Positions 26,473 to 33,708 of a DNA stretch of 64,000 nt are shown here, in pieces. Within the stretch, counting starts at the first letter, position 1. Every line of letters starts with the position of its first letter. Source of the stretch: Lentzea fradiae (GTDB lineage Bacteria; Actinomycetota; Actinomycetes; Mycobacteriales; Pseudonocardiaceae); NCBI RefSeq assembly GCF_900100955.1, contig NZ_FNCC01000001.1, forward strand, positions 124,001 to 188,000. Reading direction: 5' to 3'. A program made the translations under genes and the position numbers. The notes beneath the pieces are model-generated. The model was given only the letters and a program-made list of their open reading frames with translations. It had not been told where the DNA came from and searched no databases.

Positions 26473-26651
26473 GACGTCGTCCTGATCCGGTCGCCGTCGC
26501 GCAGCGGGTGGCGGCACGCGCGGACCTCGGGCACACCGTTGATCTCCGCGACGCAGCCGAAGCACACGCCGATGCCGCAGAAGAACCTGCCGGGCAGCAG
26601 TTCCGCGACGTGGCTGACCTCGCGTGGCAGACCGTTGAACGTCACCTTCAC
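26469..26651 (-). CDS. Small [2Fe-2S] protein, dehydrogenase gamma subunit
   Basis: 60 residues from a GTG overlapping the upstream stop (GTGA). Cysteines at 25, 30, 33 and 46 follow the plant-ferredoxin pattern Cx4Cx2C...C (FFCGIGVCFGC). It resembles the small subunit of octopine/hydroxyproline oxidases (OoxC or LhpE type). Its position between the two FAD subunits supports a shared complex. Confidence 0.82.
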   Translation of the reverse strand: MKVTFNGLPREVSHVAELLPGRFFCGIGVCFGCVAEINGVPEVRACRHPLRDGDRIRTTS

Positions 26652-27727
26652 ACCGGCACCTCCTGGCGGTCGACGCGGAACGGGTGGGGGTCGACGAGCG
26701 GGGTCTCGCCCGTGAGCAGCTGGGCCAGCAGCAGCCCGGTCGCCGGGGCCAGGCCGACGCCCGCGCCCTCGTGCCCGGTGGCGTGCCACAGACCGGGCGT
26801 GCGCGGGTCCTCGCCGATGATCGGCAGGTGGTCCGGCGCGTAGGGCCGGAAGCCGCCGTACGCGCGCATCACCGGCACCCCGGCGAGCATCGGGAACAGC
26901 GCGATCGCCCTGCGCGCCAACGCTTTCAGCACCTTGCTCTCGATCTTCTCGTCGAACCCCTTGCGCTGGCGGCTCGACCCGATCAGGACCGTGCCGGCCT
27001 TCGTGGACTCGACGACACCGGACGTCTGCAGGTCCGCGTCACCGCTCGCCACAGCGCCGACGTAGTCCGCGTCGTAGACCTTGTGCCGGATCGCACCGGG
27101 GATCGGGGTCGTGACCAGCACGACGCCGCGCCGCGGCAGCACGTTGACACCGAACCTGCCCGCCCACGGACCGGTTGCGTTGACGACGGCGCCGCAGCTG
27201 ACCACACCGTCGTCCGTCGTGACGCTGCGTCCGTCCGTTGTGGACACCTCCGCTCGGCGGACGGGGATGCCGCGCAACAGGTTCCTGGTGGCCTTGACCG
27301 GGTTGAGCTGCGCGTCCTGCGGGTAGTGGACGGCCGCCGTGATGTCCGGGTTCAGGTGCGGTTCGAGGCTCAGCGCCTCGTCCACCGTGATCGCGCGGGC
27401 GTCGACCCCGGCGGCCCGCTGGCCGTCCGCGAAGGCCGTGAGCGGCTCGGCGGCGTCGCCGGTCGTGGCGACCACCAGGCCGCCCTTCTCCTCCCACTCG
27501 GCGTCGCCCGCCAGCTGAGGCCACAGCTCCCGGCTCGCCCTGGCGAGGTCGAGCTCCGGCCCCGGCCCCTTGTCGCTGACCAGCACGTTGCCCTCACCGG
27601 ACGCGCTCGTGCCGGACGCGGGCCCGTGGCGGTCGAGCACCAGCACGTCGAGCCCGCGGGCCCGCAGCGCCTGCGCGCAGGCGGCACCGATGATGCCCGC
27701 GCCCACCACCACGACATCCGGGTTCAT
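26648..27727 (-). CDS. DadA-like FAD oxidoreductase, D-hydroxyproline dehydrogenase subunit
   Basis: 359 residues. The N-terminal FAD motif VVGAGIIGAACAQALRARGL and the C-terminal GHEGAGVGLAPATG segment are typical of the DAO/DadA group. It should oxidise cis-4-hydroxy-D-proline to pyrroline-4-hydroxy-2-carboxylate. It is the first gene of the five-gene catabolic operon. A GGAGGTGG ribosome binding site precedes ATG 27727 and overlaps the edge of a palindromic operator. Confidence 0.85.
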   Translation of the reverse strand: MNPDVVVVGAGIIGAACAQALRARGLDVLVLDRHGPASGTSASGEGNVLVSDKGPGPELDLARASRELWPQLAGDAEWEEKGGLVVATTGDAAEPLTAFADGQRAAGVDARAITVDEALSLEPHLNPDITAAVHYPQDAQLNPVKATRNLLRGIPVRRAEVSTTDGRSVTTDDGVVSCGAVVNATGPWAGRFGVNVLPRRGVVLVTTPIPGAIRHKVYDADYVGAVASGDADLQTSGVVESTKAGTVLIGSSRQRKGFDEKIESKVLKALARRAIALFPMLAGVPVMRAYGGFRPYAPDHLPIIGEDPRTPGLWHATGHEGAGVGLAPATGLLLAQLLTGETPLVDPHPFRVDRQEVPV

Positions 27728-27737
27728 CGGCCACCTC

Positions 27738-27755
27738 CGTTCAATAGAATGAACG
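27738..27755. promoter_or_regulatory. CGTTCA-N6-TGAACG operator of the hydroxyproline operon
   Basis: Perfect six-base half sites around ATAGAA, filling most of the 28-base gap between the regulator stop and the first catabolic gene. It overlaps a TTCTAT-like -10 on the minus strand and adjoins the Shine-Dalgarno. It is the probable binding site of the XRE/cupin regulator encoded immediately upstream. Confidence 0.6.
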
Positions 27756-28301
27756 TTAGTGCTTCGGGTACTCCAGCACCAGTACCGATCTGACCTCGCC
27801 GCCGACCGTCTCGTAGAGGTGCGGCAGCGAGCCGGGGAAGCACACGTAGTCGCCGGGCCCCAGCTCGTAGGGCTTCTCCGGCGGCCCCACGCGCAGCGCC
27901 CCGCTCGTGACCAGCACGTGCTCCTTGCCGGGATGACCTTCGCTGGTCTGCGTCGCGCCGGGTCGCACGCGCTGGTCGTAGATCTCCAGCACCGTGTCCC
28001 CGACGTCCATCCGCCGCATCAGCCGCAGGTCGACCGCGTTGCTGCTGAGCACCTCCACGTCCGCCGACCGCACCAGCACCACGTCCGGAGGCGTCCGCTC
28101 CGTCACCAGCTCCGACACCGGCACGTCCAAAGCGTTCGACAAACTGAACACCGTCTCGATCGTCGGATTGCCCGACCCGCTCTCCAGCTGGGACAGCGTG
28201 CCCTTGGCGATGGACGACCGCCGCGCGAGCTCCGACAGGGACAACCCGCGCTGCTCCCGGAACGCCCTGATGTTGGCGCCGAGCACCTGACCCGCACTCA
28301 T
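27756..28301 (-). CDS. XRE-family regulator with cupin sensor domain
   Basis: 181 residues. An N-terminal Cro/CI-type helix-turn-helix (LSLSELARRSSIAKGTLSQL) is followed by a C-terminal cupin barrel (GKEHVLVTSG through LGPGDYVCFPGSLPH). This architecture is common for local regulators of amino-acid catabolic genes, the cupin sensing a small metabolite. It lies 28 bases upstream of the hydroxyproline operon in the same orientation. I start it at ATG 28301; longer forms would run into the divergent promoter region. Confidence 0.87.
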   Translation of the reverse strand: MSAGQVLGANIRAFREQRGLSLSELARRSSIAKGTLSQLESGSGNPTIETVFSLSNALDVPVSELVTERTPPDVVLVRSADVEVLSSNAVDLRLMRRMDVGDTVLEIYDQRVRPGATQTSEGHPGKEHVLVTSGALRVGPPEKPYELGPGDYVCFPGSLPHLYETVGGEVRSVLVLEYPKH

Positions 28302-28318
28302 AGCCGCTGATCGTTGCA

Positions 28319-28324
28319 TAGGCT
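28319..28324 (+). promoter_or_regulatory. -10 box TAGGCT for the TerB-like gene
   Basis: TAGGCT, seven bases, then ATG 28332, without a Shine-Dalgarno. It has the same layout as the promoter at 18072. Confidence 0.45.
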
Positions 28325-28331
28325 GGCGGCC

Positions 28332-28718
28332 ATGACTGCGTACACGGAGGCGGAGGGACAGACCCTCCGCACAGCCGTTTTCGGTGCCATGGTGCTCGTG
28401 TCCACGGCGGACCCCGGCGCTCTCGACGCGGAGAGCCATGCGGGGGTGAGGGCGATGAGCCTTCTTCCCGAGGACTTGCGCGCTGTCATCGGTGCTGCGC
28501 CGCCTGTTCTTCCTGCTGGGTCGGCTGCCGATGTGGAGGCCGGGGTGTTGGCGGCTTTACGGTCCTCGGTGGGGATTGTCGGGGCTCGGGAGCCCGGGGA
28601 GGTCGCCGTGTTCCGGAGTGCTGTGGTGGAGATGTGCCGGTCGGTGGCCGGGGCGGACGGGGACGTGGCTGCGGCTGAGAGGGAGATGGTGTCGAAGGTG
28701 GTGGAGGCGCTCGGGTGA
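28332..28718 (+). CDS. TerB-like all-helical small protein
   Basis: 128 residues. Two related segments, FGAMVLVSTADPGALDAES and MCRSVAGADGDVAAAERE, have the acidic D-rich pattern of TerB-like domains, which are linked to tellurite and stress responses and to phage defence. The assignment is by pattern only. The gene contains a rare TTA leucine codon (28557-28559). Its codon use is looser than its neighbours, with more GCT, GTT and GGG. It converges with the TPR gene at 28758. Confidence 0.6.
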   Translation: MTAYTEAEGQTLRTAVFGAMVLVSTADPGALDAESHAGVRAMSLLPEDLRAVIGAAPPVLPAGSAADVEAGVLAALRSSVGIVGAREPGEVAVFRSAVVEMCRSVAGADGDVAAAEREMVSKVVEALG

Positions 28719-28757
28719 GGTGAGGGCGTGTTCGCCGTCCGTGCGGAAGGCGGGAGG

Positions 28758-30095
28758 TCAGGAAGCGGCCTCGTATTCGGTGAGTAGGGCCTGGAGGCCC
28801 TTCACCACGTCGTCCGGTAGCCAGCCGGTGGCCAGCATGTCGCGGAGCGGTTCCATCGCGGTGCGTGCCGAGCGTCTGCGGTGTTCTGGTTCGAACTCGC
28901 TCAGGCCCTGGCGGACCGCGGCCACCGCGGCGTCGGGGTCGCCGTCGAAGGCGAGGGTTTCGGCGTGGTCGAGTCTGCGCCACGGGGTCGGTTCGGTCGC
29001 GATGACGTATTCGGCGAGCTGGCGGAGTTTGCGGAACTCGGCCAGGGCTGTCTCGCGGGACTGCCGGGTGTCGGCCAGCAGGACGTCCAGCCTGCGGAGG
29101 TTCGCCAGGGGGTAGAGGTCGTTCTTGTCGATTCTGCTGGCGCCTTGGTAGGCGTCTCTGGCTTGGCGCAGGTTTTCCAGTTGGTGGTCGGTGGTGCGGG
29201 CTTTGCGGCGGTAGACGCCGCCCAGGCTCGCGTAGGTGCCTGCGTTGGTGCTGTCCAGGTCCACTGCCTTTTGCAGGGAACGGGCGGCTGCGTCCAGGTC
29301 GCCGCTGTGGCTTTGGGCGATGCCCAGTTCTCGCCACCATTCCGGGCGGTCCGGGTCGATCCGGGTCGCCGTGTCGAGAAGGGTGATCGCCTCGGCCTCC
29401 TGGCCGGCTGCGCTCAGGGCCTTGCCCAGTTCGCCGTAGGCGTCGGCCCGGCCGGGGTTCACGTCGATCACTTGGCGCAGCAGGTCCGTTCGTTGCTGGT
29501 GGGCGTGGGTTTTCATGGCCGCCGTGAACAGGTCGTCGCCGCGTGCTTCCTGGAGGCGGGCGACCTCTCGCCGGAGGTCGTCGAGCTCTTGGCGGGGGAG
29601 GGTGACCATGTGCACGCCCTTGCGCACCAGGCTGTCGACGTGGCCGCTGTCCAGGCCGTTCGCGATCACCCTGATGATCTTGTCGAGGGCGGCTTCCAGC
29701 TCGGCGGGGCGTTGGCCGTACGGGATGGTCCTGCCTGCCAGGACGTTGAACTTCACGTCCTGGCTCACGTCCTGGCAGACGGGCACCGTGACGTTGTCCC
29801 GCAGTGCCCAGCGCACGCCCAGCTCCAGGTAGACGTTGGGGTTCGCGCCGGTCAGGTCGGCCAGGTAGACCTCGGCGGTCATCGCGGCTTCGAACATCGT
29901 GTCGTGGATCGGGCCGGCGGCGTCGCGGTCCTTCTCGATCACCAGCTCGACCTCGCGGCCGAGCCTGCTGCTGAGCCTGGTGGCCAGCGGTTCGTAGAAG
30001 TACTTCCTGATGTCGTCGGGGTCGGTCCACGTCGCGTGCGCGCCGAGCGACGCGCGGGAGCCCGGCATCGCGACGAACAGCGTCAGTGGCTTCAC
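28758..30095 (-). CDS. TIR/deoxyribosyltransferase-like sensor protein with TPRs
   Basis: 445 residues from GTG 30095, with AGGAG seven bases upstream. The N-terminal 130 residues form a Rossmann-like domain. The motif ADLTGANPNVYLELG (79-93), with its conserved Glu91, is typical of the TIR/nucleoside-deoxyribosyltransferase-like domain at the start of DUF4071-type proteins. From about 195 on there are TPR repeats (for example DAYGELGKALSAAGQEAEAI). A likely role is nucleotide binding or cleavage coupled to protein binding. It lies 17 bases downstream of a SLATT membrane protein, an association predicted for nucleotide-centred conflict systems. No enzyme activity is proven. Confidence 0.72.
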   Translation of the reverse strand: MKPLTLFVAMPGSRASLGAHATWTDPDDIRKYFYEPLATRLSSRLGREVELVIEKDRDAAGPIHDTMFEAAMTAEVYLADLTGANPNVYLELGVRWALRDNVTVPVCQDVSQDVKFNVLAGRTIPYGQRPAELEAALDKIIRVIANGLDSGHVDSLVRKGVHMVTLPRQELDDLRREVARLQEARGDDLFTAAMKTHAHQQRTDLLRQVIDVNPGRADAYGELGKALSAAGQEAEAITLLDTATRIDPDRPEWWRELGIAQSHSGDLDAAARSLQKAVDLDSTNAGTYASLGGVYRRKARTTDHQLENLRQARDAYQGASRIDKNDLYPLANLRRLDVLLADTRQSRETALAEFRKLRQLAEYVIATEPTPWRRLDHAETLAFDGDPDAAVAAVRQGLSEFEPEHRRRSARTAMEPLRDMLATGWLPDDVVKGLQALLTEYEAAS

Positions 30096-30112
30096 AGTCG
30101 GTCTCCTGCGGG

Positions 30113-30979
30113 TCAGGTCGTGCTCGGGCGCGAGGCGAGCCAGGCGGCGTGTTCCTTGCTGATCACGGCCTCCGCCTCGGCGACGGTGGTGGCCCAGTCG
30201 CTCTCCTCGGCGAAGGCGAGCTGGCGGTGGATGCGGGCGAGGTCGCCGGCGGCGGCCAGGTAGGAGAGGCCCAGGTTCTCGTACTGCCGCAGGCCGATCC
30301 ACGCCGCGCCGCCCGCGACCGCCGCCGCCATCACGCCGGACAGGTCGACGTCCCAGACTCCGGCGATGCGCAGGATCGCGAGCACGATCGCCACAAACTC
30401 CCCGCCGAACAACAGGAACCGCCACAGCGTCGTGCGCCTCTCGTTGCGCTTGGCCCGCTCGCTGTACCAGGTCAGCTGGCCGAGCACGCGGGTCTCGCGG
30501 TAGGCGTCCCTGCGTTCGGCGAACGGCTTGGCGCGCAACGCGTCCATGGCCTGCTCACCGGCCGGGTTGGTGCTGGTGAGCAGCAGCTTGGCGGTGTGCT
30601 CCGCGACGATCTCGTCGATCTTCTCCTCCAGCTCCCTGCGTGCGCGCGGAGAGTCGGTGGGGAACGGGTCGCCGCCCACGGCGTAGCGCCACGCCAGGGA
30701 CTTGACGCGCTCCGCGACCGCCCTGCCCGCGTTCCACCTGAGCTCCGGGTGCATCGCCCACAGCAGGAACTCGCTGAACAGCGCGACGAGGAACCCCGCG
30801 AGCGCCACCCACGCCCAGACGTCGACGCCGCCGCCGATCTTCCACTTGAACGCGCCGCCGATCGCGGCGAGCACCGCTCCGAACAGCCGCACGCGGCTGA
30901 GTCTCAGGGTGACGCTCTGGCCGTGCGCGGACGCCTTCTCCGCATCGTGGTAGATGCCGGGCAGGTGCGAGTCGTCCAT
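30113..30979 (-). CDS. SLATT/DUF4231 membrane protein
   Basis: 288 residues. A first pair of helices (about 32-44 and 53-75) and a second pair (about 195-235) surround a cytoplasmic helical region with the motif RVKSLAWRYAVGGDPFP (91-107). This is the tandem SLATT/DUF4231 layout. SLATT domains are predicted pore-forming effectors that work with SLOG, TIR or deoxyribosyltransferase-like sensors. The sensor-like gene follows directly in the same operon. A GAGGAG ribosome binding site precedes ATG 30979. The assignment is from motif recognition and should be confirmed by profile search. Confidence 0.72.
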   Translation of the reverse strand: MDDSHLPGIYHDAEKASAHGQSVTLRLSRVRLFGAVLAAIGGAFKWKIGGGVDVWAWVALAGFLVALFSEFLLWAMHPELRWNAGRAVAERVKSLAWRYAVGGDPFPTDSPRARRELEEKIDEIVAEHTAKLLLTSTNPAGEQAMDALRAKPFAERRDAYRETRVLGQLTWYSERAKRNERRTTLWRFLLFGGEFVAIVLAILRIAGVWDVDLSGVMAAAVAGGAAWIGLRQYENLGLSYLAAAGDLARIHRQLAFAEESDWATTVAEAEAVISKEHAAWLASRPSTT

Positions 30980-31025
30980 CCGCTTCCGTTCTCCTCGTCG
31001 CGCATCAGCTGATCGTGAGAGACCA

Positions 31026-31043
31026 AACGTGTGTTACCACGTT
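31026..31043. promoter_or_regulatory. AACGTG-N6-CACGTT inverted repeat, candidate operator
   Basis: Six-base half sites around TGTTAC, in the 151-base divergent gap between the SLATT gene and the ankyrin gene. It is 47 bases from the SLATT start. Nothing else in the gap is distinctive except a TAGGGT box at 31116-31121, nine bases before the ankyrin gene. Confidence 0.4.
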
Positions 31044-31130
31044 CGGCGGTTCGGGGAGCAGCGTTCCAGTGCGGAGAGAAGGCGTTCACCCGTACAGCGG
31101 GGAGCCGGGGCCCGCTAGGGTGTCGGTCCC

Positions 31131-31976
31131 ATGCGGGGGTTCCACGAGCTGCACCTGGCGGCGGCGTTCGGCACGGCGGACGAGGTCGCGGCCCTGATCT
31201 CGGAGACCGAGGACATCGACGTCTTCTTCGAGGGGCGCACGGCGTTGTGGCAGGCGGTCAACGCGCGCAACCACGTGAGTGCGGCGTTGTTGCTGGCCGC
31301 GGGCGCCGACCCGGCGCGTCCGATGATGTCCGGCTGGTCGCCCGCCCGCCTCAGCCTCGCCACGGACCACCCCCTCCCCACCACCGAGGTCCTCACCCAG
31401 CAGGAACGGGCCGCGATCGCCGAACGGGACCGGCTCGTCGCCGCGCTCGCCGGGGTGCCGGAGTTCGACGGGTACAGCATCGCCTGCGTCGCCGGGATCG
31501 ACGCGGACGAGGCCGTGCGGCGGCTGGAGGCCGAGGTGCTGCCGCCCGGCGAGGTTCCCGCCCAGCTGGACTGGTGGGAGGAGCCGTTCGCGGACGACAC
31601 GGAGGTGGTCGTCGGCGTCACGGACGTGCCGGGCGGGTGCGTCGTGGTGCAGCCCTGGTCCTACGCGGCGTCGTTGCCGGTGGTCACGCGCCCGCTGTCG
31701 GCGGGCACCGTCACCTACTCCATGTACGCGAACCCCAAGAGCGGCAACCAGGGCAGCATCGACCGCGACGGCGCTGCCGTGGACCGGGACCTGCTCCCCG
31801 GCGGACGCTCTGTGGAGGACGACGGCACGGCCGGGGTGTTCCTCGCTCACCTCTACGTCCACGAGCCCATCGCCTACTGCTGCGCGTACACGGGTCTGCG
31901 GCCCGAGAACCCCCGGGCGTTCACCGGGCCGGACCGGTGGGTGCTCCTGCCGGACAGGATTCGCTGGGACCTGTGA
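31131..31976 (+). CDS. Ankyrin-repeat protein with DUF6461-like C-terminus
   Basis: 281 residues. Residues 1-75 hold about two ankyrin repeats (FHELHLAAAFGTADEVAALI, then GRTALWQAVNARNHVSAALL). The rest resembles DUF6461: GYSIACVAGIDADEAVRRLE, then a strand-rich part with GGCVVVQPWSYA and VTYSMYANPKSGNQG. No catalytic motif is evident. Such proteins often appear in actinobacterial toxin-immunity or polymorphic neighbourhoods, but here that is inference from context. It is divergent from the SLATT module. Confidence 0.6.
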   Translation: MRGFHELHLAAAFGTADEVAALISETEDIDVFFEGRTALWQAVNARNHVSAALLLAAGADPARPMMSGWSPARLSLATDHPLPTTEVLTQQERAAIAERDRLVAALAGVPEFDGYSIACVAGIDADEAVRRLEAEVLPPGEVPAQLDWWEEPFADDTEVVVGVTDVPGGCVVVQPWSYAASLPVVTRPLSAGTVTYSMYANPKSGNQGSIDRDGAAVDRDLLPGGRSVEDDGTAGVFLAHLYVHEPIAYCCAYTGLRPENPRAFTGPDRWVLLPDRIRWDL

Positions 31977-31998
31977 CCGGATAGCGCATGATGGAGAG

Positions 31999-32829
31999 AT
32001 GCTGGAGACACTGCGCAGGCAGCTGAGCGAAAGTCTCTTCGAACGGGTCGCGGGCCCGGACCGCGCGAGGCATGCGCGGCGGATCCACGAGACGTCCGGC
32101 CCGCGCATGTTCGCCGACGACAGACCGATCCGGCACGTCCACGCCGACCACGCCATGTTCATCGGCGGACTGCGGGCGTTGCTCTTGCAGTCGTTGCACC
32201 CGCTCGCGATGGCGGCGGTCGCCCAGCACTCCGACTACCGCACGGACCCGTGGGGACGGTTGCAGCGCACGAGCCTGTTCATCGGCACCACCACCTACGG
32301 CACGGCTGAACACGCGCACCGGACGATCGAACGACTGGCGCGCGTCCATGAACGCATCCGCGGCACAGCATCGGACGGTCGCCCCTATCGCGCCGACGAC
32401 CCGCACTTGCTCGCATGGGTGCACGTGGCCGAAGTCGACAGCTTCATGCGCTGCCACCAGCGTTATGGCGAGAAACCCCTCGACGACTACGACGGCTATG
32501 TGGCCGACATGGCGGTGATCGCCGACGTCATGGGCATCCCGGACCCGCCGCGCACGACCGCGGAGCTGGAAGCGCGCCTGCGGTCCTACCGATCCGAGCT
32601 CCGCGGCACGCCCGAGGCCCGGGAGGCCGCCCGGTTCCTCCTGCTCAAGGCGCCGCTGCCGCTGCTGGCGCGCGGGCCGTACGCGGTTCTGAGCGCCACG
32701 GCCGTCGCAACGCTGCCGGTGTGGGCGCGGGCCCCGCTGCGGCTGCCGTACCTGCCGATCTCGGAGGCCACCGGCGTGCGGTTCGCCGGTCACGCGCTGA
32801 TGCGCAGCCTGCGCTGGGTCACGAGCTGA
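31999..32829 (+). CDS. MpaB-like oxygenase (DUF2236)
   Basis: 276 residues. The conserved region FADDRPIRHVHADHAMFIGG and QSLHPLAMAAVAQHSDYRTD, with several histidines, matches the DUF2236 family related to the fungal oxygenase MpaB and latex-clearing protein. These are haem-binding or haem-like proteins that cleave or oxidise hydrophobic substrates. The substrate is unknown. A GGAGAG ribosome binding site precedes ATG 31999. It lies 22 bases after the ankyrin gene and may be co-transcribed. Confidence 0.8.
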   Translation: MLETLRRQLSESLFERVAGPDRARHARRIHETSGPRMFADDRPIRHVHADHAMFIGGLRALLLQSLHPLAMAAVAQHSDYRTDPWGRLQRTSLFIGTTTYGTAEHAHRTIERLARVHERIRGTASDGRPYRADDPHLLAWVHVAEVDSFMRCHQRYGEKPLDDYDGYVADMAVIADVMGIPDPPRTTAELEARLRSYRSELRGTPEAREAARFLLLKAPLPLLARGPYAVLSATAVATLPVWARAPLRLPYLPISEATGVRFAGHALMRSLRWVTS

Positions 32830-32848
32830 GCGGGACGCCGTTCCGGGG

Positions 32849-33613
32849 TCAGCTCTCCAGGAAGTCGGCCACGAGCGGCGTGGCCTCGTCGGCGAACTCC
32901 TCGAAGTAGGCGTGCCGGGCGCCTTCGATCAGGTGCATGCGCGCGCCGGGGATGCGTTCGGTGATCAGCGGGGCGTTGGCCGTGGGGTTGAAGATGTCGT
33001 CCGTGCCGTGCACGACCAGCGTCTGTGCGGTGATCGACGGCAGCACGTCCCACGCGTCGTGCTCGGCGCTCGCGAACAGGTGGCGCTTGCGCGCGTGAGG
33101 CGGCATCGCGGGGTCGCCGATCGTGTTGTACGGGCCGCGGTACGACGGCGTGTACATCAGCGCTTCGAGCGCCCGGCGGGCCTTCATCGGGTCGGTCTGC
33201 GCGAGCGACTTGCGCACCTCGGCGCTGCGCTCGAACCCGTACGGGCCGCCGGGGGAGGTGCAGCCGAGCACGAGCCGGTCCACCCGGCCGGGGTGCGAGG
33301 CCGCGATCCACTGCGCGATCCGGCCACCCATCGACGTGCCGTAGACGTGCGCCCGGTCGACCCCGGCGTCGTCGAGGATCGCGACGCAGTCGTCGGCGAA
33401 CATCCGGGTGCTGTACGGGGCGTCCGGCTTGTCGCTGGCGCCGGTGCCGCGGTGGTCGGTGGTGATCGTCGTGAACGAGCGCGCGAAGCCCGGCAGGACC
33501 TGGGACCACCAGCGGGAGGAGTTGGACTGGCCCGCGATCAGCAGCAGCGGAGGACCCGACCCCTCGACCGAGTAGAAGAGCCTGGTTCCGTCGGCGGCAC
33601 GAGCGTGGGGCAC
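32849..33613 (-). CDS. Alpha/beta-fold hydrolase
   Basis: 254 residues. The nucleophile elbow is YGTSMGGR (Ser94), the acid lies in VVHGTDDIFNP and the histidine in EGARHAYFEE. DHRGTGASDKP is typical of the 3-oxoadipate enol-lactonase/esterase group. The substrate cannot be read from sequence. The GTG start has a TAGACT box eight bases upstream. It is convergent with the MpaB-like gene. Confidence 0.82.
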   Translation of the reverse strand: MPHARAADGTRLFYSVEGSGPPLLLIAGQSNSSRWWSQVLPGFARSFTTITTDHRGTGASDKPDAPYSTRMFADDCVAILDDAGVDRAHVYGTSMGGRIAQWIAASHPGRVDRLVLGCTSPGGPYGFERSAEVRKSLAQTDPMKARRALEALMYTPSYRGPYNTIGDPAMPPHARKRHLFASAEHDAWDVLPSITAQTLVVHGTDDIFNPTANAPLITERIPGARMHLIEGARHAYFEEFADEATPLVADFLES

Positions 33614-33621
33614 GGCCGGTC

Positions 33622-33627
33622 AGTCTA
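33622..33627 (-). promoter_or_regulatory. -10 box TAGACT for the hydrolase gene
   Basis: Minus-strand TAGACT is followed by eight bases and GTG 33613, without a Shine-Dalgarno: a leaderless pattern. Confidence 0.4.
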
Positions 33628-33633
33628 GAGCCC

Positions 33634-33662
33634 TTGACTCAGGAGTGATGGTCTAGTCCAAT
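33634..33662 (+). promoter_or_regulatory. Chitinase promoter with DasR-like operator
   Basis: A -35 TTGACT (33634-33639) is followed 17 bases later by the -10 position. TGGTCTAGTCCA (33649-33660) matches the core of the DasR-responsive element of actinomycete chitin and GlcNAc genes, TGGTCTAGACCA, with one mismatch. The operator would cover the -10 region, fitting repression by a DasR-type GntR regulator that is released by glucosamine-6-phosphate. Confidence 0.6.
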
Positions 33663-33708
33663 TCGTGCTGGACCCCCTGCCGGCCGCCAAGCGTGGGATG
33701 GAGCAGCC

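Noticed and set aside
28486-30030. A 514-codon minus-strand frame overlapping the TPR sensor gene in another frame
   Set aside because: Almost entirely Pro/Arg/Gly; the sensor frame has conserved motifs and a ribosome binding site.
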